Source of the DNA: Zetaproteobacteria bacterium
Lineage (GTDB): Bacteria > Pseudomonadota > Zetaproteobacteria > Mariprofundales > Mariprofundaceae
DNA: 39,747 nt
NCBI GenBank assembly: GCA_003233235.1
Contig: QILF01000127.1
Coordinates: forward strand, 1-39,747
Reading direction: 5' to 3'
Below are positions 8,820 through 18,334 of the stretch, one piece after another. Each line of letters opens with the position of its first letter. Position 1 is the first letter of the stretch. Below the pieces are notes generated by a model, which was not told the origin of the DNA, did no database searches, and saw nothing but the letters and a program-made list of their open reading frames with translations. The position numbers and the translations under genes are program-made.

Positions 8820-10693
8820 GCAAGCAGGATGTTTTCTTTCGCCGCCGCATTGAGGCGGTAACGGCATGCATTGTGCTGGCACTTGTGCTGTTGACCGTTC
8901 GCGCCGTTGATTTGCAGTGGGGGCAAGCGAATAAATTAAAACAATTGGCCGAAAATCAGCGTCAACGTCAATACACGGTGCAAGCACCGCGCGGACCGAT
9001 TGTCGATACCGACGGACGTATTCTCGCTGAAAGTATTCAAATTCCGTCGATTGCCGCAACGGGCCGCGATGTGCCGAAAGACAGAATTGGCGTCTTGGCC
9101 AACGCATTGGGCATGCCGGTTTCCGGTTTGAATAAACGCTTGGAGCATAAAGGTTTTGTTTGGCTGGCACGGCAGATTGATCCGGCCAAGGCGCGTGCCG
9201 TTGCCGAACTGGAGATTCCCGGCATTCGTCAGGAAACGGAATGGAAACGTTTTAATCCGCTTGGGCCTGCAACCGGACATTTGCTCGGTTTTGTCGGTAT
9301 CGACGGGCGCGGGCTTGAAGGTTTGGAATACAGCCAGAATAACGTACTCGTTGGTCAGTCGGGGCGTAAAAATTTACGTCGCGATGCGCGCGGGCATTCG
9401 TTACCCGGAGCGTATTGGCTGAAAAAGCCGAAAATGGGCGATAAAGTGGCGTTGTATCTGGATGCGACAATTCAGGGTATGGCTTATGCCGCGCTGGCTG
9501 AGGGAATTCGAACGCAGCACGCCAAGGGCGGGTCGGTGGTGGTGATGCGGCCACAGGATGGCGCGGTGCTGGCGATGGTTAGCTGGCCCGGGTTTAATCC
9601 GAATAATTATCGCCGTTTCAAGCCGGGGCAGTGGCGGAACAGGGCAGTGACCGATGTTTTTGAGCCGGGTTCGGTGCTAAAGCCGTTTGCCGTAGCCGCC
9701 GCATTGCAGACTGATCGTTGGAAGCGCAATTCGGTTATTTTCTGTGAAAATGGCAGTTATCGGGTTGCTGATTATGTGATTCATGATGTGCATCCTGAGG
9801 GTTGGCTGGATATGACGGGTTTGCTGGCCCGCTCCAGTAATATCTGTGCGGCCAAGGTGGCGCTGGATATTGGATCGTTGAAATTACGCAACATGCTTGA
9901 ATCTGTCGGTTTCGGGAGGCGCGCCGGTATCGGCTTAAGTGGAGAATCACCGGGTATATTACTACCGCTGGAGCGATGGGGGCCAGTTGAAACTGCCACC
10001 ATTGCTTTTGGTCAGGGAGTCGCCATCACGCCGTTGCAGCTTGCAGCGGCATTTTCAGTTTTGGCAAATGGTGGTACGCACGTTAGTCCGAAATTGATTC
10101 GCGGATTGGATGTGGAGCCGTCTTACAGGGTGATGAGTGAGCAAATCGCCCGCTCTGTGATGCGTATGCTGGTGCATGCGGCCAGTCCTGAAGGTACGGG
10201 TGCGAAGGCTGTTCCTGCCGGTTATCGGGTGGCAGGTAAAACCGGAACAGCGCAGAAACCGGGTCCGCGCGGAGGCTACGCAAAAGGTAAATTTATGGCG
10301 GTATTCGCGGGAGCTGTGCCAGCCGACGCTCCGAAACTGGTGATTGCTGTGGTGGTTGATGAGCCACAGAAAAGTATTTACGGCGGTACGGTGGCAGCGC
10401 CTATTTTCCGTAGAATTGCCGCAGCAGCACTGCCTTACCTTGGTGTTCCTCCGGAATTTTCACAGCAACAATGGCAAAATATTCCGGTGCTTGCGCATGA
10501 AAAGGCGCACATGGCAAGTGAAGGTGAGGTTCCGCAATATTATGGAAAGTCATTGCGGGAAGTGCGTCGTATGGCCTCGCAAGGCGGCTATCAGTTGCAT
10601 GTGCATGGCAGTGGCTGGGTTGTTCGTCAGAAACCGGTAGCGCTGAGCCGTATGGCTCGGGGCGATTCGCTGGAGGTGTGGCTCGATGAATGA
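8816..10693 (+). CDS. ftsI: Penicillin-binding protein 3 / FtsI transpeptidase with C-terminal PASTA-like domain
   Basis: RGPIVDTDGRILAES, EPGSVLKPF, SSN, GKTGTAQK; C-terminal VPQYYGKSLREVRRMASQGGYQLHVHGSGWVVRQKP. Confidence 0.96.
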   Translation: MSKQDVFFRRRIEAVTACIVLALVLLTVRAVDLQWGQANKLKQLAENQRQRQYTVQAPRGPIVDTDGRILAESIQIPSIAATGRDVPKDRIGVLANALGMPVSGLNKRLEHKGFVWLARQIDPAKARAVAELEIPGIRQETEWKRFNPLGPATGHLLGFVGIDGRGLEGLEYSQNNVLVGQSGRKNLRRDARGHSLPGAYWLKKPKMGDKVALYLDATIQGMAYAALAEGIRTQHAKGGSVVVMRPQDGAVLAMVSWPGFNPNNYRRFKPGQWRNRAVTDVFEPGSVLKPFAVAAALQTDRWKRNSVIFCENGSYRVADYVIHDVHPEGWLDMTGLLARSSNICAAKVALDIGSLKLRNMLESVGFGRRAGIGLSGESPGILLPLERWGPVETATIAFGQGVAITPLQLAAAFSVLANGGTHVSPKLIRGLDVEPSYRVMSEQIARSVMRMLVHAASPEGTGAKAVPAGYRVAGKTGTAQKPGPRGGYAKGKFMAVFAGAVPADAPKLVIAVVVDEPQKSIYGGTVAAPIFRRIAAAALPYLGVPPEFSQQQWQNIPVLAHEKAHMASEGEVPQYYGKSLREVRRMASQGGYQLHVHGSGWVVRQKPVALSRMARGDSLEVWLDE

Positions 10694-12215
10694 TTTTTTA
10701 GCTGGCCAATTAAATCGCCCACCATGCAGATTAAGTGAATTAGCTGACGGTTTCGGTATTGCCAGTGGCGATGTCGAGGTGCGCGGCCTGAGCGACGATT
10801 CGCGCAGGATAAAAAAGGGTGATGCCTTTTTGTGTTTGCCGCGCGCCAAGGAAAAGGCGCAGATGTTTATTGAGCAGGCTGCCTCTCAGGGTGCAGGTTG
10901 CGTGATTTCAGTCGGCATGAGCGGGTTGGATGTTGCGTTGCCGTATTTGCTACTTCCGGATATGAAAGCGGCGGGTCTGTTGTTGCGGCGTTGGTTCGGA
11001 ACGGAAAACAGCAGCGTTCGTTTGTTTGGCATTACCGGAACCGATGGTAAAACAAGTGTGGCATGGATGTTGCGCGAAGCTATGCAGCGGAGTTTTGGCA
11101 AGGTGTGGAGCGTCGGCACGCTGGGCTGGATCAGGGATGACGATAAGGTGTTTGATATTGGCAATACGACACCGTCGCTGATGACCTTGCACGGGCTTTA
11201 TGCATTGGCAATGCAGGCTGGAATCGCGGCAGTGGTTTGCGAGGTTTCCTCGCACGGTATCGCCCAGCAGCGTATTGCCGGATTGCCATTTTCACACGCG
11301 GTGTGGACAACGTTAGGGCACGATCATTTGCAGGATCACGGTGGTTTTGAGATTTACGCGGCCATTAAAAAATCATTCGTGGATGGCGTGGCCGAAAGTG
11401 GCGGATGTGTGGTCGGAAATGGCGACGACGCGGGCGTTTTTGCGCGTTTGCCGGAGGCTGCTTTGAGATTCGGGCGCGGTTTGTTTCGTGACGGATTGAA
11501 TCTGGCCTGGGAGCAGGAATTACCGGGCATGCTGCGTTTGCGTCGGTCTGATGGGCCGGCGGTTACGGCGGCGGCGAATGACGAAGTGTGTATTCGCAAC
11601 ATCCCGGTCGGTGATTTTCATGCGGCGAATATGGCTTGCGTGGCCTTGTTACTTCTGCAAACAGGTGTCTCATTGCATGAATTGCCTGAACATTTAGAGG
11701 GGATAAGCGCTCCGCCGGGTCGCATGCAAGCGATGAATATCGGTCGTTGGCAGGTGTTTATCGACTATGCGCATACGCCGGAAGCACTGGTTTCCGCACT
11801 TCTGGCAGCGCAAAAATTCACCGAGCAGCGATTGATTGTAGTTTTCGGTTGCGGTGGCGAACGGGATCGTGAAAAAAGACCGCAAATGGGCGAGATTGCA
11901 ACGCGTTTAGCCGATGTGGTGTGGTTGACTTCCGATAATCCGCGCGGTGAATTGCCCGAGGTAATTGCTTCGGAAATCGAATCCGGTATTCCGCGTCCTT
12001 ACCCTGCGGAAGTGCATCTTGAACTGGACCGTGCAGCAGCCATCGCCGCTGCTATTGACGATTTGCAACTTGGTGATGTGCTGCTGATTGTCGGTAAAGG
12101 GCATGAATCGTATATGGATGTATGTGGTCAGCGGCTTCCGTGGAGCGATACTGAACAAGCAGCGCAGGCGCTGCATGAAAAATCCGATTTAACGGAATTC
12201 AGGGCATGCGCATGA
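10686..12215 (+). CDS. murE: UDP-MurNAc-tripeptide synthetase MurE
   Basis: GITGTDGKTSVAW, EVSSHGIAQQRI, DYAHTPEAL, FGCGGERDREKRPQMGEIA, DNPRGE. Confidence 0.97.
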   Translation: MNDFLAGQLNRPPCRLSELADGFGIASGDVEVRGLSDDSRRIKKGDAFLCLPRAKEKAQMFIEQAASQGAGCVISVGMSGLDVALPYLLLPDMKAAGLLLRRWFGTENSSVRLFGITGTDGKTSVAWMLREAMQRSFGKVWSVGTLGWIRDDDKVFDIGNTTPSLMTLHGLYALAMQAGIAAVVCEVSSHGIAQQRIAGLPFSHAVWTTLGHDHLQDHGGFEIYAAIKKSFVDGVAESGGCVVGNGDDAGVFARLPEAALRFGRGLFRDGLNLAWEQELPGMLRLRRSDGPAVTAAANDEVCIRNIPVGDFHAANMACVALLLLQTGVSLHELPEHLEGISAPPGRMQAMNIGRWQVFIDYAHTPEALVSALLAAQKFTEQRLIVVFGCGGERDREKRPQMGEIATRLADVVWLTSDNPRGELPEVIASEIESGIPRPYPAEVHLELDRAAAIAAAIDDLQLGDVLLIVGKGHESYMDVCGQRLPWSDTEQAAQALHEKSDLTEFRACA

Positions 12216-13291
12216 GCAGTGCTGACATGCAATCCTGCACCGCTGGTCGCTGGCACGGTGTGCCGCCGCAGATGATTGGCGGTGTGAGCACGGATACGCG
12301 CCACTTACATTGCGGTGATGCCTTTGTGGCATTGCGCGGGCCGAATTTCAACGGACATGCTTTTGCCGAAGACGCGATACAAGCTGGCGCAACAACGCTG
12401 ATCGGGGATTTAGAAGGTGTGCAAAGCTGGCAGGACATCGACGTGCCACAACTGGAAGTGGCGGATACGTTGCAGGCTTATGGTGATATAGCCGGAAAAT
12501 GGCGGGCGAAAATCCCGGCCAAAGTGGTGGCGATTACCGGTTCTTACGGAAAAACAACCTTACGTTCGATGCTGGAGCATGTGTTGAATAGGCATGGCGT
12601 GCGGGTTGCCGCGACGCACGCAAATAACAATAACCTGGTTGGTGTGCCGCAAACCTTGCTGGCAATCGACGAGCAGGCCGAGGTGGCGCTGGTGGAGTGC
12701 GGCATCAGCGAACGCGGCGAAATGTGTCGTTTGGCGGCGATGGTTCGACCTGATGTGGCGGTGATTACCGGCGTGGCGGAAGCACATGCGGAAGGGCTGG
12801 GTGGTATTGTTGAAGTGGCTAGCGAAAAGGCGATTCTGCTGGATTACATGACAAATGAAGCTTGTGCAGTGCTTGGTGATGGTGTTGCGGGCCTGTTGAG
12901 AGATACGGGTCTATTGAGCGACACGAACCGAAATACGGTAATTTTGGATATGGAATCGGATGCTGATTCCATCGTGAAATGGCAGATGAGCGGACGTATG
13001 GTGACGTTAATTCGAGGTACTGAAGAGCCACTTGCAAAAGTCGTGAGCGGCGATTTACTTCCCCACTCCGGCGCGATTTTGAGTTGTAATTTCGGCAAAT
13101 GGAACCACCATTCACTTGCAACTCATCCACCCAGACTTTTGCAAGTGGCTCTGAATACGCTGAATTTCAGATGCCTCTCCCCGCCAGTCACTGGGCACAG
13201 GATGCGGCGATTGCCGCAACAGTGCTGGGCCGGATTGGTGTCGGGTCGTTACAATCTATTGCTGAAGCGTTGGGCGTTTGGCAGCCGGTGA
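12206..13291 (+). pseudogene. murF: MurF N-terminal segment (residues 1-273 authentic to about 13024, then out-of-frame tail through repeat B3)
   Basis: STDTRHLHCGDAFVALRGPNFNGHAF, AITGSYGKTTLRSML, THANNNNLVGVPQTLL; frame is lost at the insertion and ends at 13291. Functional status unknown. Confidence 0.85.
13025..13151. repeat. MITE-like repeat family B, copy B3, inserted in murF (internally deleted, 127 bp)
   Basis: Perfect 18-bp TIRs GAGCCACTTGCAAAAGTC / GACTTTTGCAAGTGGCTC; TSD TGAA (13021-13024 / 13152-13155). Confidence 0.95.
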
Positions 13292-13698
13292 ATGGTCGCA
13301 TGCATCAGTTGAACGGCACGAATGCTTGCACCATTCTGGATGATAGTTACAACGCCAACCCTGCTTCGATGGCGGCGGCATTGAACACCCTGCGCCAGAT
13401 GCCGGGTCGGCGTATCGCGGTATTGGGCGATATGGCGGAGCTGGGTGCGGAAACGGTACGTTTGCATGCGGAAGTAGATGTTTCGGAAATTGAACTGGTG
13501 ATTGCTGTCGGTGAGCAGATACGTGTGCTGGCGACGTTGCAGGCTGATATTTGTCCGGTGAACGATGCAGAACAGGCGTTGTCGATGTTGCGTGATTTGC
13601 AATTGGGAAGAAATGACGTGCTGCTCGTCAAAGGTAGTCGCTGCATGCATATGGAGCGGATTGTGAATGGACTGACGGGAGGTGGCGATGCTGTATAA
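13099..13698 (+). pseudogene. murF: MurF C-terminal segment (authentic from about 13153); only in-frame ATG at 13099 lies in the repeat
   Basis: EYAEFQMPLPASHWAQDAAIAATVLG...ILDDSYNANPASMAAALNTLRQMPGRRIAVLGDMAELG...DVLLVKGSRCMHMERIVNGL. Confidence 0.85.
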
Positions 13699-14758
13699 CC
13701 TGCTATTTCCGTTGGCCGATCAATATCCCGTATTCAATCTGTTCCAGTATATCACTTTTCGAACGGTATATGCGCTGATTACGGCGTTGGTGTTGTGCTG
13801 GATTCTCGGGCCGGCATTTATTCGCCGCATGAAGCGTTATCAGGTCAAAGGTCAGCCGATTCGTCAGGACGGACCCGCCTCGCATCTGGCCAAAGCCGGA
13901 ACGCCGACCATGGGTGGCACGTTGATTTTGCTGGTATTGAGCATTTCAACCCTGTTATGGGCTGATGTCACCAATGCCTTTATCTGGTTGGCTTTGTTTG
14001 TAACGCTCGGTTACGGTTTTATCGGCTGGTATGATGATTACCTGAAAATCATTCGCGGAAATCCCAAAGGTCTGGCAGGTCGCTGGAAGTTGATTTTGCA
14101 AATATTGATTGGTACAGCCGCTGCAATCGGACTGATGCAGTTGACCGAGCCGATGGTTGATATTCCTTTTTTCAAAACGCAGTGGCACATGGGCATATGG
14201 TATGTGCCGTTTGTTGTGTTTGTTCTGGTCGGCAGTTCCAATGCCGTCAATCTGACCGATGGTTTGGACGGGCTGGCAGTGACACCGACCTTTATGGTGG
14301 CGATTGCGCTGGCGGTGATTGTGTACGTTGCCGGTAATGCACACTTTTCCGCATATCTGCTGATTCCGTATGTGCCGGGTGTCGGCGAACTGGCGATATT
14401 TTGCGGCGCGATGGTTGGCGCATGTCTCGGATTTTTGTGGTTCAACACCTATCCGGCTCAGGTGTTTATGGGCGATGTCGGTGCGTTATCGTTAGGCGGA
14501 GCGCTTGGTTTTGTGGCCAGTGCGGTTCATCAGCAGTTCCTGCTGGCGATTGCCGGTGGTTTGTTTGTGCTCGAAGCGGTGAGTGTCATGGTGCAGGTGG
14601 CATCATTCAAATTAACCGGCAAGCGGGTGTTTCGTATGGCTCCGATTCACCACCATTTTGAACTTAAAGGTTGGCCGGAGCCGAAGGTTATCGTTCGTTT
14701 CTGGATTATCTCACTGCTATTGGCGCTGGTGGCTTTGTCCACTCTGAAATTGCGATGA
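13688..14758 (+). CDS. mraY: Phospho-MurNAc-pentapeptide transferase MraY
   Basis: [64 protein letters not shown]. Start may instead be GTG 13682. Confidence 0.97.
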   Translation: MLYNLLFPLADQYPVFNLFQYITFRTVYALITALVLCWILGPAFIRRMKRYQVKGQPIRQDGPASHLAKAGTPTMGGTLILLVLSISTLLWADVTNAFIWLALFVTLGYGFIGWYDDYLKIIRGNPKGLAGRWKLILQILIGTAAAIGLMQLTEPMVDIPFFKTQWHMGIWYVPFVVFVLVGSSNAVNLTDGLDGLAVTPTFMVAIALAVIVYVAGNAHFSAYLLIPYVPGVGELAIFCGAMVGACLGFLWFNTYPAQVFMGDVGALSLGGALGFVASAVHQQFLLAIAGGLFVLEAVSVMVQVASFKLTGKRVFRMAPIHHHFELKGWPEPKVIVRFWIISLLLALVALSTLKLR

Positions 14759-16113
14759 TAACGATTAGAAAGAACGATCCCGAGGTGGGCATTATCGGCA
14801 TGGGTCAAACAGGTTGCTCGGTGGCACGTTTCTTCGATGCGCGCGGCGTGGCATATGTCGCTTTTGATGAATTTTTAAAGACCTTGCCGGAAGATATTCG
14901 CGGCGTATTGCGCAGTGGCCCGTTGAAAGCGAAGGTTTTAAGTAAATTCAAACGTATCATCGTCAGTCCGGGCATTGCCTGGCATCACCCGGCACTTGTG
15001 GCAATACGCGAAAACGATGTGCAGCTATTGGGCGATCTTGATATATTTCGCGAACATTTTTCCGGTGATTTGTTGGCTGTTACCGGAACCAACGGCAAAA
15101 GCACGGTGGTGCATTTGATGGGGCAGCTACTCGAAGTACTTTCCGGCGGCGTTGACATTGGTGGCAATATCGGTATTCCGATGCTCGACATGTTGGGTAA
15201 AAGTGACGTGTCACCGCGCACTGTTCTGGAGCTTTCGAGTTTTCAACTTGAGCGTTGCCAGTATATTCATCCGCGTTGGGCAGCACTGCTTAACGTACAG
15301 CCCGATCATGTCGATATGCATGCCGATATGCATGCCTATGAAGCGGCTAAACTGCGTCTTTTCGCCCGCCAGGGCGATGGCGATACAGCGATGCTGCCTT
15401 GCGAAGGCGGTCGGGATGCTTTAGCGGCGGATTTGCAGCAGCGCGGCGTGCGAGTACGGCGTTTCGGCAAAGTGACGGATGCGCAACAGGTGGATGCCGG
15501 TGTACTTGGCGGTTCCGGGCAGGAGATTTTCTGGACGGCTGATGACGGGTTGCATCAGGTGGCAATCAATCAGGTGATGGTGCGCGGCGAACATCAGCAT
15601 ATTAATCTGGCGATAGCGGCGCAAGCGGCTGCCGATTTCGGTGTGTCGTCAGTCGTAATCAGAGAGTTACTAACGGCATTTCGCGGTTTGGACCATCGCT
15701 TGCGTTATGTCGGAAATTGTGCGGGAAAACCATGGTACGACGATTCAAAGGCCACCAATCCTGATGCTGCGATAGCGGCATTGAATTCCTTTGAACACGT
15801 CATATGGGTTTGCGGTGGTCTGACCAAGGGTGTCGATCTGATGCCGATGTTGCCGACGGTGCGGAAACGCGTGGCACAGGCGTTTATTATCGGGACTAAC
15901 GTCCAGCCTTTCACTGCATTGCTTGAGAAATCGGGCATTCCTTATCGAGTGGTGACACACATGCAGGATGCCGTGGTACAGGCGGCAGAAGTGAATATGC
16001 AATTACCGGTACTGCTTAGTCCGGCAGCGGCAAGTATGGATCAGTTCACCAATTACGCGGAGCGCGGGCGCAGCTTTACGCAGGTTGTCGCGACGCTGGA
16101 GAAAGCGGCATGA
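14755..16113 (+). CDS. murD: UDP-MurNAc-L-alanine:D-glutamate ligase MurD
   Basis: [51 protein letters not shown] overlaps the mraY stop. Confidence 0.96.
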   Translation: MITIRKNDPEVGIIGMGQTGCSVARFFDARGVAYVAFDEFLKTLPEDIRGVLRSGPLKAKVLSKFKRIIVSPGIAWHHPALVAIRENDVQLLGDLDIFREHFSGDLLAVTGTNGKSTVVHLMGQLLEVLSGGVDIGGNIGIPMLDMLGKSDVSPRTVLELSSFQLERCQYIHPRWAALLNVQPDHVDMHADMHAYEAAKLRLFARQGDGDTAMLPCEGGRDALAADLQQRGVRVRRFGKVTDAQQVDAGVLGGSGQEIFWTADDGLHQVAINQVMVRGEHQHINLAIAAQAAADFGVSSVVIRELLTAFRGLDHRLRYVGNCAGKPWYDDSKATNPDAAIAALNSFEHVIWVCGGLTKGVDLMPMLPTVRKRVAQAFIIGTNVQPFTALLEKSGIPYRVVTHMQDAVVQAAEVNMQLPVLLSPAAASMDQFTNYAERGRSFTQVVATLEKAA

Positions 16114-17243
16114 GCGGCGATGTTCGGCGATTGGCTCCTTTCGATCCGCTATTACTCGGTTGCGTGTTGATATTGCTGACGGTCAGCCTGCTGATGGTTG
16201 CAAGTGCGAGCATGAGTATTTCAGCTGTGCGGTATGGTGATGCCTACCGCATTATCGGTCATTGGGTGGTGTATGTGCCGCTTGGTTTGGGTTTGTTGTG
16301 GCTGGTGGCACGCATTGATGTTGACTGGTGGCGCTCAATGGTGATGCCGATTATGGGAATGGCACTGCTGCTTATGTTGCTGGTGTTGATTCCGGGCGTT
16401 GGTTCTGAAATCAACGGCGCGCGACGTTGGTATTCGCTGTTTGGTCTGACCTTGCAACCGGTGGAAATCATTAAACCGGTGGTGGTCATTTACATGGCTT
16501 ATTATATGGCCGCGTTTCCGGATCGGCTGCGCCGTTTTTCAACAGGGCTTGCGCCCATGATGGTGGTGCTTGGCATGGTGGTTTTGCTATTGCTGTTGCA
16601 GCCGGATTTCGGGAGTTCCGTATTGCTGGCGGCACTGTGTATTGCGATGTGGTTTGTCGGCGGGGTTCCGTTGCGACATTTGTTTTTAATGCTTGTCAGT
16701 GTTGCTCCGTTAGGCGCGGCGATTATGCTGGCCGAGCCGTATCGAGTGAAGCGCTTTCTCAGTTTTCTTGATCCGTGGGCGGATCCTTTGGGTAGCGGTT
16801 ATCAACTGGTGCAATCCATGCTTGCTTTCGGTTCTGGTGGTTTGCACGGCGCAGGGCTTGGACAGGGCGTGCAAAAGCTCTTTTATTTGCCGGAGCCGTT
16901 TACAGATTTTATTTCCGCAGTCATCGGCGAAGAGCTTGGTTTATTGGGTATGTTGGCATTGATTATGATTTATGGTCTGCTGTTCTGGCGGGGCCTGAAG
17001 TTGGCACGACAGACCAAAGACACATTTCAGCGTTTGGTTGTGGTCGGTTGTGTCGTGCTGCTGGCGACGACGTTTTTTATCAATCTGGCTGCAGCCATGG
17101 GTGTGATGCCGACCAAGGGCATGCCGATGCCGCTGATGTCGTACGGCGGCAGCGCGTTGTTTGGAAATTGTATCCTGCTGGGGCTGATTTTTTCGGTGCA
17201 ACGTCGCCAGCCGTATAATGCGCATCGCGAGGCGCGCGCATGA
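16110..17243 (+). CDS. ftsW: Peptidoglycan glycosyltransferase FtsW
   Basis: Polytopic SEDS protein: GARRWYSLFGLTLQPVEIIKP, QPDFGSSVL, GLGQGVQKLFYLPEPFTDFISAVIGEELG, GMPMPLMSYGGSAL. Confidence 0.97.
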   Translation: MSGDVRRLAPFDPLLLGCVLILLTVSLLMVASASMSISAVRYGDAYRIIGHWVVYVPLGLGLLWLVARIDVDWWRSMVMPIMGMALLLMLLVLIPGVGSEINGARRWYSLFGLTLQPVEIIKPVVVIYMAYYMAAFPDRLRRFSTGLAPMMVVLGMVVLLLLLQPDFGSSVLLAALCIAMWFVGGVPLRHLFLMLVSVAPLGAAIMLAEPYRVKRFLSFLDPWADPLGSGYQLVQSMLAFGSGGLHGAGLGQGVQKLFYLPEPFTDFISAVIGEELGLLGMLALIMIYGLLFWRGLKLARQTKDTFQRLVVVGCVVLLATTFFINLAAAMGVMPTKGMPMPLMSYGGSALFGNCILLGLIFSVQRRQPYNAHREARA

Positions 17244-18334
17244 GCGGCTTGCGGCGTTTGTGCATTGTCGGTGGCGGAACCGGCGGGCATGTATTTCCGG
17301 CATTGGCATTGGCGGATGCTGTGCGCGGGCGCTGGTCATCCTCCGAAGTGAGCTTTATCGGCGCGGAACGTGGTTTGGAATCGAAATTATTGCCGGAACG
17401 TGGTGAGCAGGCGTTGTTTTTGCGCATGCACAGCGTTCAGGGGGCGAAAGCGGTGCAGAAGTTGCGCGTTCTACTTTGGGAATTACCACGTGCAGTATTG
17501 AAAATTCGCCGCCATTGGGGTGCAAAGCAGCCGCATCTGGTGGTTGGTGTGGGCGGCTATGCCAGTGTTGCCGGTGTGCTTGCCGGTGTGTTGTGTCGCG
17601 TTCCTGTTGTGCTTTACGAACAGAATGCCGTGCCGGGCATGGTGAACCGCAAACTGGCGCGTTTTTGTCGTAAAATATTACTTGGTTTCTCCGATGCGGC
17701 CAAAGGGTTGCCCGAAAGCAAAACACTGTTTTCCGGAAATCTGGTTGCAGCGGCCATTCGTCGCGTACGCTGGCAGTCGCATCAGCCACCGGTGCTGATG
17801 GTGCTGGGAGGCTCGCAGGGTGCGCAGATTCTAAACGATACTTTACCTGCCGCTTGCAAATTATTGCGCAATAACGGTCACAAATTTCGGGTGACGCATG
17901 TTGCCGGTTCGCAGCAGCGGGTTCCGGCATTGCTTGATGCTTATGCCGAAGCTGGTGTGGATGCGCAGGTGATGGGTTTTTGTCGCGATATGCCGAAATT
18001 GTACGGCGAAGCGGATTTGTTGCTGGCGCGTGCCGGTGCGATGACGGTTTGCGAAGCGGCGGTAGTAGGTTTACCGGGAATTTTCGTGCCGTTGCCGCAT
18101 GCTGCGGACAACCATCAGTTTTATAATGCACAATCGCTTGTTACAGCCGGTGGTGGTGTGGTGATTGAGCAGGGTGATTTGTCCGCAGAGCTATTGGCAG
18201 AGCACATTGGCGAACTTCTGTTCGACAGCAAACGGCTTCTGCAAATGAGCGAGGCAGCACATCAGACGCAACCGCAAGACAGCGAAAAACGCATGCTTGA
18301 TGTGCTTGGCCGCTGGCTGGAGGTGAACGCATGA
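17240..18334 (+). CDS. murG: N-acetylglucosaminyltransferase MurG
   Basis: GGGTGGHVFPALALAD, GVGGYASVAGVLAGVL, LYEQNAVPGMVNR, LGGSQGAQILN, RAGAMTVCEAAVVGLPGIFVPLPHAADNHQ. Confidence 0.97.
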   Translation: MSGLRRLCIVGGGTGGHVFPALALADAVRGRWSSSEVSFIGAERGLESKLLPERGEQALFLRMHSVQGAKAVQKLRVLLWELPRAVLKIRRHWGAKQPHLVVGVGGYASVAGVLAGVLCRVPVVLYEQNAVPGMVNRKLARFCRKILLGFSDAAKGLPESKTLFSGNLVAAAIRRVRWQSHQPPVLMVLGGSQGAQILNDTLPAACKLLRNNGHKFRVTHVAGSQQRVPALLDAYAEAGVDAQVMGFCRDMPKLYGEADLLLARAGAMTVCEAAVVGLPGIFVPLPHAADNHQFYNAQSLVTAGGGVVIEQGDLSAELLAEHIGELLFDSKRLLQMSEAAHQTQPQDSEKRMLDVLGRWLEVNA

